Position numbers and translations under genes: made by a program | The notes under the pieces: generated by a model | Database searches by the model: none | Told to the model about the DNA's origin: nothing | What the model saw: the letters and a program-made list of their open reading frames with translations, nothing else | Shown: piece by piece, positions 1 to 11,598 of the stretch | Layout of the letters: every line of letters starts with the position of its first letter | How positions within the stretch are numbered: the first letter of the stretch is position 1 | Assembly (NCBI GenBank): GCA_015501585.1 | Contig: JADNRY010000098.1 | Location: 124,001-188,000 of the forward strand | Direction: 5' to 3' | Source: Rhodocollybia butyracea | Lineage: Eukaryota > Basidiomycota > Agaricomycetes > Agaricales > Omphalotaceae | Length of the DNA stretch: 64,000 bases

Positions 1-100
1 CAGCGAGCCGCCCGAGAAAGAAAGAATATGGTCAGGAAGTACTGACAAAGCGACGAGTCACCCGGCAGATAAGCAGGGCGAAAAGCGCTTTATAATCTGA

Positions 101-2468
101 TCAAGGCCTAGCTTGAAGTTCCTGCAGTATGGTCTGGTAACCGGTGTTACTGGTGCTAGTAGGTGACACCGCTTGCGGTAAATCGAGTGATCGTACTTCT
201 CGAGACTCCTTTGGCAGCCACTCTGACAGTTCCGGGCGCGCCAGAGGATTGTTATCCTGCAGCAGCTGCGAAAAGTCTTTCAACTGTCTGAGGCCAGTCG
301 GATGCAGTCTTGACGGAAAGAAGACGGAATACAGCCAGATATATTCGAATACCTTTCCGCAACTGAAACGGTCCGCTAGGAAAGGATTGTATGGACCTTT
401 ACTTTCGACCTCTATAGAATTGCTTAGCTCATAAGGAAAACATGCAAAGCAGGAATACAAAACAGGTGCCATATAGCCAATAGTACCAACCATGCCACGT
501 ACTTGGACTTGATTCTTGACAGCAACGTCAAAGTCGGTTATGACAAGAGTAAAAGAGCCAGGGACCAAAAGAAGGTTACGGGGCTTTATGTCTCGATGGG
601 CTACCGATAATGTTGTGTGTAGGAAGTTTAGGCCACGGGCCAAACCCTGACTTATCGGTAGCATATGACTGAGGAAAGCTTCGTCGAGTTCGTTAACTTT
701 GTCGTAAAAGGAATGGTTCTGAATAGCATTGCAGGCGTCGGCCAAAACGATGAGCGCCGGAGGAGAACATTGGCGAAAACCCCATCTTTGTAGCAGATAT
801 CGATGGGATGTATAATGTTGTCGGGTTTGTCGTGATAAATCCCTTCAATAACTGTAAGTCAAGTCCTTGAACCTCTTTGGTAACGATATTGCCTTTTCGA
901 TAGACCAACTACGGAATCATCAGTTTGTGGCAGAGCGGAGATGTAGAGAACGTACCTTGCCCAGTCGTATAAGACTGGACTTCCCAGCTTCGCTTGTGGC
1001 TGCCCTCCCATTGTCCAGCTGTCCCTCTCCATCCTTCTTCTTCCGTTTCCGACTCCTATCTCCCGCATCATTCTCTTCATGTAGTCTTTTATCTCCTCTC
1101 TTTGAGTTGAGAGCTTGTTTCGCTTTTGCTGCTTTGATGATTGTTTGCGCGTACTCCGGGTCAAAAGAGACATTCCTGTCCGAGAAGTTGTATAAGATCG
1201 AGAGGAAGATGGGCGCATCGCGGCTATATCCAGACAGATCATAGATGTTGAACTTGTAATAAACCTGCAAGAAGTTTATATGAGAGGTCATGTAGAAGCC
1301 AAGGCACATACCCTCGTCTGCTCCTTCCACATGTACGCGACTTTGGCTTTGTAGTCTTCATTCACGTGTAACAACGGGAGAATGATGGAAGTGCCAGTCT
1401 CGCTGGCAAACGTACTGACCAAATATGCGCCCTCCATAAGCAACTTTCCCAATCACTGACATCCGGAGAAAAGATTTTGCATAACCAGAGTGGGACAAAG
1501 CCTTTCCAGAGACAACAGTCCGATCGTGGCCGCAACTTCGCCTGTTTGTCGAGGGCACTTACATACACCGGGAGATCATGTGGTCATCGCTTTGTCGAAA
1601 AACGGCTGTGAAATGATAATATGTATAAAGAGCTCCAGTCGACGGTAAGCACCTATTGCAAGTGTAGTTCGTCATCTACATCCTCGTGCGTTCGCGCCCG
1701 GAACGCTTTTGCGAGGTCACCAAAGAACTCAGTGACCATTACAGTTCCCTTTGCGCCGGCTTTTGCGTCTTAATAAAGTAATCTTGCTTGATCAATACCG
1801 CTCTGCATCAAGTGCACAAAATGTTTCGCGACTGCGTCAGAGAACGAGGAATCAACCACATCGGTATTGGAGTCGACGTTGAAGTATGGGCTTAATCCCG
1901 GCCAGACAGCCTCAATGGCATAGTAATCCTAAGGACGCGCACCATACACCGTACCTTGTAAGCTTCTTGAACGAAAATTTGAGAAAAATAGTACTTTTTG
2001 AGTGATCGTTCGAGTCTGAAGCGCCTCTTTCATCAGGTCCTCAACAGCCTTGGGACAATGATCGCTTTCAAAGATTTCATTATTTTCCCGATCCTCTTTG
2101 TTGAGTCGTTGACTGCTCCGAGAATGTACAGAAGATACCGGGGATAGTGGCGTGGTGAGATAGAGTTCCGCATAGAAGCAGGGCCGCGAAACGAGCTCAG
2201 CATTTGGCAAGCAAGAGACAATCTTCGCAATTAGGGGTACAACTGATAATGCCTTTGGAAGAGGCCGTGAGGTGTTGAAAGCGGCGACCATCTCCGGACT
2301 GGGTGTGTACAGCTGGAGTCTGGAGAAGTTGAAACCTCTTTCCTCCAGTTTCTTTTTCAATGATTCCATGAAATCGTAGACCCCAGTATCCGGCGTGTAG
2401 GGCATGCTTAAAACATGAGATTCTCCCTTCGTTACGAGGAAAATGTCGATTGTTTTGTTGGGCATCAT
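101..2468 (-). pseudogene. Crinkler-like (CRN) protein kinase, probably a pseudogene
   Basis: Read on the minus strand, 2468-1929 encodes an N-terminal region of about 179 residues that looks like the ubiquitin-like header of Crinkler proteins. The region from about 1570 to 920 encodes a middle part, and 745-101 encodes a kinase C-lobe. The C-lobe has the catalytic loop HRDIKPRN, a DFD in place of the usual DFG, and GTIGYMAP. A good GT-AG intron (donor near 1311, acceptor near 1265) joins the reading frame through QTR-VYYKFN. Two problems suggest it is dead: an in-frame TAA at 1770-1772 inside an otherwise clean frame, and a frame change near 1650. An unrecognised intron could remove one of these. 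The DFG to DFD change means metal binding may be altered even if the gene is expressed. Family assignment is inferred from domain order, and Crinkler kinases are known in basidiomycetes. Confidence 0.55.
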
Positions 2469-2720
2469 GGGAAAGGGTAGTCACAAGACCCAGGTTAAGA
2501 CGATTTAGAGAACACAGTGTTAATAAAGGAAAGAAGAACTGGCGCTAAATTTAACATTGGGCGCCTATTTGTCTAACTTTCGTTGTGGTAAGCCACTCAG
2601 CTCACAACACCGTCGGCGGACACGCGGAAGGGATTTATTGGACGCCCGGTAATATATATACCACCTATCACAGTAAACGCATACCCGACGTTGAAGTTAT
2701 AACAGGAACCACTCGTAGGA

Positions 2721-3119
2721 GTTAATATACAGACTCGGTGAGTGTCAATATATTTGTATTCCTAACTTATTCTCTGCTGCCGCCAGTTTCATCAGTAAGG
2801 CAGCCATCTAGATTTGTGAGTGAGTGATCTTCAACTTGCTGTCGGAGAATCAAAGTTACGATCACCTCTGGAGCCAGTGTCGCTGCAATTTTTTCAATGT
2901 CCAAGTTGAAGCGAATGATACAACCTTCCTGCGTAGCGGGATATCCGGGATATCCTAATTCCTGCGCCAACTTTTGACCGGGGTGTTCAATATCATCGTG
3001 GCTACCACCAGAAAATATCTTCCATCCAAGAGTATTGAGTTGTTCGACGCTGACTGGATGAGATGCATAGGTCGCAGAAGCGGGATCGGTGGGATATGAT
3101 ACGCGCGGATGGGGGGCAT
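2721..3119 (-). pseudogene. ARD-like cupin copy A, truncated
   Basis: This is the 5' half of the same gene found complete at 17271-18076. The start ATG is at 3117-3119. The first exon matches the other copies but changes frame after about RAYH, where one or two bases are missing. Exon 2 (near 2800) is present and closest to copy F. Homology stops near 2721, so the whole C-terminal cupin half is missing. It is therefore a truncated, frameshifted relic. It marks the left edge of the duplicated block. Confidence 0.65.
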
Positions 3120-3463
3120 CTTTGGTTACTCTGACAGTGGGGCAGCGACTTTATGAGGTCTCAGCCAGGAAAAGGTGATTTCCATTCATCTGGGGGGAAG
3201 AATTTAGTTGGTCGATGCTGGGGCACGATCATCCTACTTTGAATATGAAGAGTGACCGGTACCCGAGAGAGTTGTTGGTGTTGGATGGGGAAGAAAGTTG
3301 TGTTGATGTCGCAAAGGTAGCATTGCGTCGCCACAGCAGTTTCAAAACGCGCGCCTATGGGAGACAAGTTACAACAATTTGGCTGTCCGAGTCTGCGCTT
3401 CCGGTATCTTAGTTGATGCCATTTAAGTTCTGTACTACAGGATTAACCTAGGATTTCAAGGTT
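3120..3463. other. Duplicated non-coding flank
   Basis: No gene is seen. The stretch from about 3210 to 3460 is clearly similar to 23290-23540, next to the intact NTPase gene. The two copies of this flank show that the block was duplicated before the Copia element inserted at 3464. Confidence 0.6.
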
Positions 3464-3468
3464 CTCCA

Positions 3469-3985
3469 TGTCAAAACAGCAGTCAGTCAACACAAGGTCG
3501 ACAGCATACTCACCTGAGAGTGTAAGGGTGTTACAGGAGTTGTAGAGGGTGCTTGTTGAGAGCAGAACAAGTGTCCAGACAAATAGTAGGATTCTTGGTT
3601 ATTGTTACAGCAAAATATCTACAGTATTTATACTACAGAATATAATAAACCCTATAACAATGTATGAGTCTACTTGAGTCGTACTGCTAAACATAGTGCA
3701 TATACATGTGCATAATGTACCCTAGAAGATGGAGTCCATATGGTAATTCTATAGGTAATGTTCATAGGTACTGCAGGGCAGCGTACAAGCTATGTATCAT
3801 AAGACTAATAGCGAATGGCATAATTGACTACATCTATACGAACCTGCGTAGAGGCTGCATCTAGTGTTTGAGGGTGAGTTTCAACATAGCATATATCGAC
3901 AGTTCATCAATCATATAGCAAGTGCATCTAGTTGACTCACATTACTGATTAGATACAACTCATAAGCGGTAATCTAGTTTCAACA
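3469..3985 (-). repeat. 3' LTR of Copia-1
   Basis: 517 bp, matching 10432-10948 with about eleven differences. It lies downstream of the polyprotein on the minus strand, so it is the 3' LTR. Confidence 0.93.
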
Positions 3986-4080
3986 CTCCCCCTCGCTAAG
4001 AATTGTAGCTAAGAAGTATAATTTTTACTGACTTTAAATGGCATTATAGTTTATAGACATATTGCACAGTCTATGATGAA

Positions 4081-7000
4081 TCAATTAAAGAGAATTCCAA
4101 GACTGTTATGGAATTTCTGAAATTTGACAAGTGCAAGGTTCTTCATGAGAAGATCTGCGACATTATCATCAGTAGGAACATAGAAAAGTTCAATTTCCTT
4201 TGATTCAATGTGTTCTCTGATATAATGATATCATATATCAATATGCTTGGTTCTTCTTTCTTGTACAGGATTAGATCCCAGAAAGATTGATCCTTGATTA
4301 TCACCACATAAGGGCAATACAGCGATAGTAATTCTGATCTCAGAAAAGAGAGACTTGAGCCACATGAGTTGTCTACACAAATCAGATAAAGCCATGTATT
4401 CAGCTTCAGTCAATGAGAGAGCAACTGTTTTCTGTTTGTGAGAAGTCCAGCAGATTGGACCTGTGGCAAGTTTGATAATCATCCCAGTATGGGATTTTCA
4501 ATCATCTGGATCTGACACCCAGTCAGAATCACAATAGGCTAAGAAGCCATGGTCAGATCTACCATCAAAGACAAGTACGTAAGTAGAAGTCCCAATTAAG
4601 TAGCGCACAATGTAAAGTGCTTTGGCCAGATGGTCTGGGTTTGGATTTGCCGAATACTGTGAGAGTTTTATAACAGCATAAGTAATGTCGGGTTGGGTGC
4701 CTAGCATTAGATACAATAAAGATCCAATTATGCTTTGGAAGTGTTGTCTTAGTTTGGCATCTACATGACCAGTGTTTGCATGAGGAACCCAGGATGAAGG
4801 TAATGGGGTTGGGGTGGCTTTGGCGTCAGTCAATCCAAAATGTTCTATGACCTTTTGAAGGTAAGGTTGTTGGTCAATTGTTAAGACACATTTGGAATGA
4901 TCCCGTGTAATCCGCATTCCAAGGAACTCAGTTGGTTCTCCTACATCATGACATTCCCATAATTTCATAAACTCGTTTTTCTTTTTAAGAACAAGATCTT
5001 TGTCCTTGCCACGAAAGAGTGCATCATCAACATAGATGATGGCAGTTACGGTTTTGCCATTTGATTTAAAGATGTATACACCAGCATCTGAAGAGCAGCG
5101 CTTAAATCCCAATTTTCCCATGGAGGCATTACATTCCTTCCACCAGGATAAGCTAGCTTGTTTCAGTCCGTATAATGCACAATGTAACCGCCATACTTTT
5201 GGTGTGCCTTCTTTAATGAAGTCTTTAGGTTGTTCCATGTAGATCTCTTCATCTAGCTTGCCATAAAGAAAAGCCTGTTTGACGTCAAGAGCCTGGATTT
5301 CCCAGTCCTCTAATGCAGCTAAAGCTAGGAGAGTTTGTACAGTTTCAAACCGGGCGACTGGTGAGAACAACTCATTATAATCCACACCTTCTACTTGTGA
5401 AAAACCTTTTGCTACGAGTCGGGCTTTATAGTGACCTTCAGATTTTTTAGTAAAAACCCATTGACAACAGATAGGTTTGCGACCTTTTGGTAGATCAACT
5501 ACTTCAAAGACATTTTGTTTCTTCAAACCATCAATCTCATCTTTGCATGCTTGATCCCATTTCTTTCTTTCAGCAGATGGTAAATGACGATATGATGTTG
5601 GAGAAATCCAATTATCAGGATTATTCCTAGCAGCTGCGTGTTTAGCAGGTATCATTTCACTGTCAAGATCTGTGATAAAAGATGATTCTTCTAGAGAATC
5701 AGAGATTGCTTGCGAAAGAAGGTATTTTTGTAATTCAACTCCCCCTTCCGGAGCTAGTTTAGTCAGAAGTGCTTCCTCTTCTATGTCAGAATCCGGATTA
5801 GCGCCAGGTGGTGGCGGTGTGACCATACAGTCATCAGGATTCAATGGACGTGGTGGTGGAACTTGATCAGGAACTATATTGCGAGCAGGCACAAGTCCAC
5901 ATCTAGCATGTCCAAAGCGCTCAGCATGTTCTTCACGATCAGCTTGTCAGCTCCAAGTGCCAGGCGTGGGTATCATGCCAGGGTGCAAGGGTGCACGGTG
6001 TTCTCTAGTGGGGTTCACACGTTTCCATGCTTCAATGTCTTCGGGACGGTAGCTGAATGGATTAGGATCGGGAGCAGGTGGTGAAGGGTCTCTTGCTTGA
6101 GGTGGAGGGGTGGGTGATCAAGATGGTACCAGAGGATTGGGATTTGGAGCATCATCATCACCAGGCAGATCTGGATCTGGGCCAGCTGGTGGACTGTGCG
6201 GTCCATTATCCGGTTCAGTAAACGGTTGTGGTTGATCTTCCGGGAATTCCGGATCAGATGGAATGTCTGCACCATTACCATTTGAAGGTTGCGAAGGTTT
6301 CACAGGCATGGGGGCAACAGGTATAGCAGGTTTTACTCCAGAATCAGATTTGGATTTGCACCGTGGGAACCATTTCTCATAGAAAGTTGCTTGTGCAGCA
6401 TGCACTATGGAATTATTGCTACACATGAATAGATATCCTTTGCTTCCTTGGTCATATCCAATGAAAGTCATTGCTTCAGAGTGTGGGGATTGTTTTTTTT
6501 TTGCTTGTCAATAGGAATAAAGACATAAGCACCACAGCCAAAGGTTCTGAAGTATGAGACATCAGGCTTCTTTTTGAGAAAGCCTTCAATTGGTGTCTTC
6601 CAGTTCAATCGATGGATCGGTGTGCGGTTGTACACATGTACTCCTGTGGAATATGAAAATTGCCACCAGGACTCCGGGTAGAGATGTCCACGAGTCCGGA
6701 TCCAAGTATACTTGGATCCGGCGCGCAAGTACCTGTGGCCCAAAAGCCTTGACTTGTGACCTGCGGAAGATCCGTGGGAAACGGATCTTTGACTCGCAGG
6801 TAATTTACCTGCGAGTTCGCAAGTACCTGCAGGTATTTGTGTATTTATGCCAAAGAGTGTACTAATAATCATTAGTAAAGTACTTACCTGTTTTTATGAT
6901 ACATATCATTTATAAAACATTGTACTGTAACTGTCTACTATTATTTCATACTTAGTTATGAAGTAAATATGTACTGACAGAAAGGTTTTACATTGTAGAC

Positions 7001-9688
7001 AGCTCACGGCGATGGGGCGCTTAAATTAGCGCCAAACGTCGTGAGATGTCTACAACCTCAAACATATGTGCCAGTACTTGATAAGTACTATAATAAACAT
7101 CATACTATGGATTACTGTAAGTTTTGAGTGTTAACTGACAAATATTGTTGCTTGTACTATAAATTTTGAGCACTAATTAACAAATGTATGGGTTTACATT
7201 GCTTGTACAAGTCATAAAAATACCCGCAAGTACCTGCAAGTCAGCTGAAATTCTCCAAAGTCTGACCTGTGACCTGCGCCGGACCCGTGGGAAACGGATC
7301 CTGGGATCTGCGGGTCACATACTCGCAGGTTTTCCCACGGATCTTACCTGCGAGTACCTGTAGAGACCTGGACTCGTGGACATCTCTAACTCTGGGCAGC
7401 ATGCATGGTGTCGCATGGCTTTGGATTTTTCCATGAGTGTATGGTTGATATGTTCCGCTCTACCATTCTGTTGATGAACATAAGGTTCGGACATTTGAAT
7501 ATCAATACCCTCAGACTTGAGAAAGGAAGTAAATTCCTTTGAGATAAGTTCTCCCCCTCGATCAATGCGGAAACGCACAAGTTTGCATCCAGTTTGTTTT
7601 TCAGCCCAAGATTTGAAATCCTTGAAGGCTTGAAACACTTCTGATTTTTGTCGCAGCATGATAGAAGTAGCATGAGAAGAGCAGTCATCCAGCAGAGTGA
7701 TCACAAATTTAAATTTATGATAAGATACAGATGGAATTTCAACCAAATCTGCATGAATTAAATCCATAGGATTAGATGCTTGTTTCTCGGACTTAGGATA
7801 TGCTTTGGAGGCAGCCTTTCCAAGCGTGCAACCTTTGCATGGAGATTCTTTATCTGGTATCGACAACTTTGGTAGTCCATTGACATTTCCAGGAGCATTG
7901 CGTAATATGACATCACCGGGATGTGCAAAACGGTTATGCCAGGTATTAAAATCATTAGGAGATGATATCATGCCTATCTCAGGTTTCACTACATCGGCCT
8001 TTAGCCAGTGAATATTATCCCTGTCATTATTGGGATATAAGGTCATGATTATTGAGTCATCATCCGCCTTACGAATAACTGATTTTTTCAATGTTAATAG
8101 TTGTGTAACAACCCTGTCGATTTAATAAACCAACAGATAGAAGTCGGTGTGTGCAATGCGGTTGGTAAAACACTGGGTGTAACTTAGTCATGAGGATTTT
8201 TCCTTTGCCATTGTCATGCCTTATGTAGACTGTTCCGGCACCTTCAATAAAGGTTGACGTTTGTTCGTCAGCAGTCTGGACAGGTATTGGATGTGTGAAT
8301 TTTTTATAAGACACAAAGTCTTGCCAATAAGGGGTAAAATATCCAGATGCACCGGAATCAAGCAGCCATGTGTTAAATATCTGACTAAGGTTCTTATTCA
8401 CACCATGCACATCATTAGGAACCATTTTATTTAATTTACCCTCGCTAGGAGGTACAGAGTTCAAGAAGCATGGAGAATGTGATACATAAGGTCCATTTGG
8501 ACCGTTCAATATTCCAGCCATATTATTGAACATCTGTTGTAATGAGTGCAATTGGTCAGTGAATTTTTCCTTAAAACTATTAAGGGAAGCTTGCCAGAAA
8601 ATAAGGCGCTTGTCTCCAGAGCCATACATTTCCTCATAATTGTCGATGTCCATGTTGACTTTGGTCTGAGGCCAGAGGTGATCAGAGAGATCAACCTCTA
8701 CTTCCTCGATCTTCATCCTGTCAAGGACAGAGTCATGGGAGGCTTCACGGAGGAAGCTGTCGTTGATGCGCGAGGCAAGGCAGGTGGCGAAATTAGAGAC
8801 ATTGGAAGTCTCCACTTCAGCCGATTCATGAGCCTTTTCTTTGCCTTTTCCTCCTTTCTTTCCACGGCGTGTCTTTTTGTCTTTGTCAGAAGAGGAGGAT
8901 GAGTCATTGGAAGGTTTGCTGGCTGGGTAAGGTGCTCCCTTCTTATTATCCTTCTTCTTCTTCTGATCATTCCAAGATGATTTGGAGTCAGACTGACATT
9001 TAACGCCGGAGATGCGGGCCGCTAGTGAAGTAGCGTTGGATTGTTAGCGGCAGTACTCATCCTGTATGATCAGCATGATGTTGGACGGAGTAAGAAGAGT
9101 GGCATTTCATGAAAGAATGGTCATTGCAAGATTATCCCATTGAGTAGGAAGAGCGGCCAGAAGAATCATAGCTTTTACCGGTTCAGGAAGAATGAGACCA
9201 GAGCCATCAAGGCAAGAGAAGGTGGAAGTCAGTGAAGCCAAGGCTAGGGTAGGATCGGCTCTTCCATTGATTTGGAAGTTAATGGCCTCTTTAAAGATGC
9301 CAAAAGTGCCAGCGGAGCCAGGTTTGCCGTAGATCTTTTTGATTTCAGCCCAGGTTTCGTATGCTTCGTCCTTCAGAACAGTAGCTCTGATGTCATCAGG
9401 AAGTCGGAGGGCAATTAAGCCCATGGCTTGGTCATCAAGGTTGTCCCAGTTGTCAATCTCTTTCTGTCGCTTGGCAGTGGTGGTCTCTATATCTTCATCA
9501 GACTTGTAAGTCTTTGCGGTGATTTCATCAGCAGTGGGTTTGCGAAAGGTTTGTAGTGGACAAGTTGATCGGCCACTAACAACAGACCAGCAATGAGAGG
9601 CTCTAAGGAGTGCAGTCATTGAGCTAGGCCAGGAGGGGTAGTTAGCCCCATTGAGGAGAGGAACACTAGAGAGGTTTGAGAGAGACAT
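4081..9688 (-). pseudogene. Copia-1 gag-pol polyprotein, broken
   Basis: Gag (UBN2-like) runs from 9688 to 9107. The protease is near 8350 with the motif LDSGAS. The integrase has an HH-CC finger (about 7960-7830) and D-D-E core including RIDRGGE (about 7560). RT lies near 5040 with IYVDDAL, and RNase H near 4480-4250 with SLTEAEY. It cannot make a full product. In-frame stops are at 9107-9109, 9044-9046, 6118-6120, 5947-5949, 4498-4500 and 4231-4233. Five read TGA where CGA is expected and one reads TAA where CAA is expected. There are frame slips in an A-run near 8086-8091 and in a 10-base T-run near 6493-6502, and the integrase C-terminus is split by the element at 6679-7388. Confidence 0.9.
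6679..7388. mobile_element. Non-autonomous hAT-like element nested in Copia-1
   Basis: 710 bp with terminal inverted repeats TAGAGATGTCCACGAGTCC and its reverse complement. The flanks are ACTCCGGG (6671-6678) and ACTCTGGG (7389-7396), an 8-bp target duplication with one difference, the length typical of hAT elements. The TAGAGATG start also fits hAT ends. Inside, near both ends, are many short repeats of the type CGCAAGTACCTGC, like transposase-binding subterminal repeats. It has no transposase ORF. Removing it joins the integrase reading HHACCPE to ESWWQF without loss, which confirms the boundaries. Confidence 0.88.
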
Positions 9689-10431
9689 GTTTTGATAAGG
9701 TCTTAGAAAAAGTAGAGCAACAGTCAGTGACGTGCTTCCACAAGTTATGAACTCAGATCACAACAACAAAGTTTGAAACCCGTGACAAGTGTTTTCAGTG
9801 TTGATCGCATATAATTATCCATCCATTTTCCATCCACTGATCCGATCATTCCAGTTCAGACTCAGTCACTTAAGTTGATCGGAACACAAATAAGGTAACT
9901 GAATGCCAAGAATATGCGTTCAGTCAACGTTCAGATGTGTTTTGCAGCACAATCAAACAGTATCCCTTCAGCATGTGAAGAACTTAAGGCAAGCAGCAGG
10001 TAGGTAATGTGTATGTACAATTATTCTATGAAGGCCAAGAACCCAATGATTGTTCAGAGTTTGCCAGCAGATGCAAATGAACGCTTTTATGGCTATTATA
10101 GCGGTGACCCCAAGTCTACCTGGCAGGGAATAAAACCCTAAAGGGAATGCCATCACAGCAAAGCCCTTAAACAGTTCGTTCAATCATCGGGTGCCTATGT
10201 AAATACATGTGTGTGTCAGTGTGCAAAGTCATGTATATTTTTGAGCAATGCAGGAGTGGAGAGAAATGCAATCCATGAATGTTACCATGTACCATGACCA
10301 GCTATGCACAACACGCAAACTTCATACACTCCAGGAATGAGCATTGGATGTTCATTGAACACTGTCTAACCAAGTGCAGTAAGCACAATGGAGGGCACAA
10401 CATGTGTTGAAGCAATCTGGGGCCCATAACC

Positions 10432-10948
10432 TGTCGAAACAGCGGTCAGTCAACACAAGGTGGATAGCATACTCACCTGAGAGTGTAAGGGTGTTACAGG
10501 AGTTGTAGAGGGTGCTTGTTGAGAGCAGAACAAGTGTTCAGACAAATAGTAGGATTCTTGGTTATTGTTACAGGAAAATATCTACAGTATTTATACTACA
10601 GAATATAATAAACCCTATAACAATGTATGAGTCTACTTGAGTCGTACTGCTAAACATAGTGCATATACATGTGCATAATGTACCCTAGAAGATGGAGTCC
10701 GTATGGTAATTCTATAGGTAATGTTCATAGGTACTGCAGGGCAGCATACAAGCTATGTATCATAAGACTAATAGCGAATGGCATAATTGACTACATCTAT
10801 ACGAACCTGCATAGAGGCTGCATCTAGTGTTTGAGGGTGAGTTTCAACATAGCATATATCGACAGTTCATCAATCATATAGCAAGTGCATCTAGTCGACT
10901 CACATTACTGATTAGATACGACTCATAAGCGGTAATCTAGTTTCAACA
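10432..10948 (-). repeat. 5' LTR of Copia-1
   Basis: 517 bp, the upstream LTR relative to the minus-strand coding frame. The adjacent internal sequence (10431 and down) holds the putative half-tRNA primer site. Confidence 0.93.
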
Positions 10949-10953
10949 CTCCA

Positions 10954-11320
10954 TGGCAAAATAAAAATTTCTCACAAATGGGGAAAAACACTTGTATCCA
11001 CCCTTCCAGCCTGAACATTGTTCTCTTTCGCCAAGAAGTACTGCAGTTCTGCATGCTTAATAATCACTAATTCATTCATCGTTTGATTGACTAACTGTTT
11101 CCTCTCAATATTATAAGCAGTAATATGCATCCAAATTGGCATTAAGTCTTCCAACTAACTTCCTACTTCCAATGCTGTCGCCAATTATAAACTCATATCA
11201 TATCAAGTCTCCTTCGGAATCTCGGATCCTCGCTAGCTCTCTGTAAATGCATATTCATATCCGCACCAACAAGGAATTGCTCGTTGCCTACAAATGCTCC
11301 TAAGGTTACCAATTTCAAGG
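10954..11320. other. Duplicated flank downstream of the NTPase gene
   Basis: No gene is seen. The sequence is similar to 23580-23905, the 3' flank of the intact NTPase gene, so it is the counterpart of that flank beside the dead copy. Confidence 0.5.
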
Positions 11321-11598
11321 TCAAATACTACCGCTAGCATGCCAGGAGTCACTGCCCACTGGTTTCTCTCTATCCTTTGTTATCACGTTCTTCTCAACTG
11401 TGGCATCCTCTCCCATTGTCAAGTCCCGCTCAAGCAGAATAAATTTGCATTTCCTTGAGATCTGGGAGCGGAACACCCAAATAAAACACCCTTCCCTTTG
11501 TTTCCTGAGTAATTGGGGGCTCAAAATACTTGGCAGGTATTGCCCATTGTTGAGAGTCTTGATAGCTGTATGGCAGAGAAGGAACTTGAAGTCCCGGT

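Larger units (their letters stand above)
3464..10953 (-). mobile_element. Decayed full-length Copia LTR retrotransposon (Copia-1)
   Basis: Two 517-bp LTRs (3469-3985 and 10432-10948) begin TGTC and end AACA when read on the plus strand. They are flanked by a perfect 5-bp target duplication CTCCA (3464-3468 and 10949-10953). The coding strand is minus. Next to the 3' LTR (left) there is a purine-rich tract, AGCGAGGGGGAG on the minus strand. Next to the 5' LTR (right) the minus strand reads GGTTATGGGCCCC, which resembles the primer site complementary to the anticodon half of initiator tRNA-Met used by several Copia elements. The LTRs differ at about eleven positions by eye, so the insertion is not recent. 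The domain order gag, protease, integrase, RT, RNase H identifies Copia. It is interrupted by a 710-bp hAT-like element and by stops and frameshifts. Confidence 0.93.

Noticed and set aside
144..434. Plus-strand ORF of 96 codons
   Set aside because: It is the reverse of the kinase C-lobe coding region and has no family resemblance.
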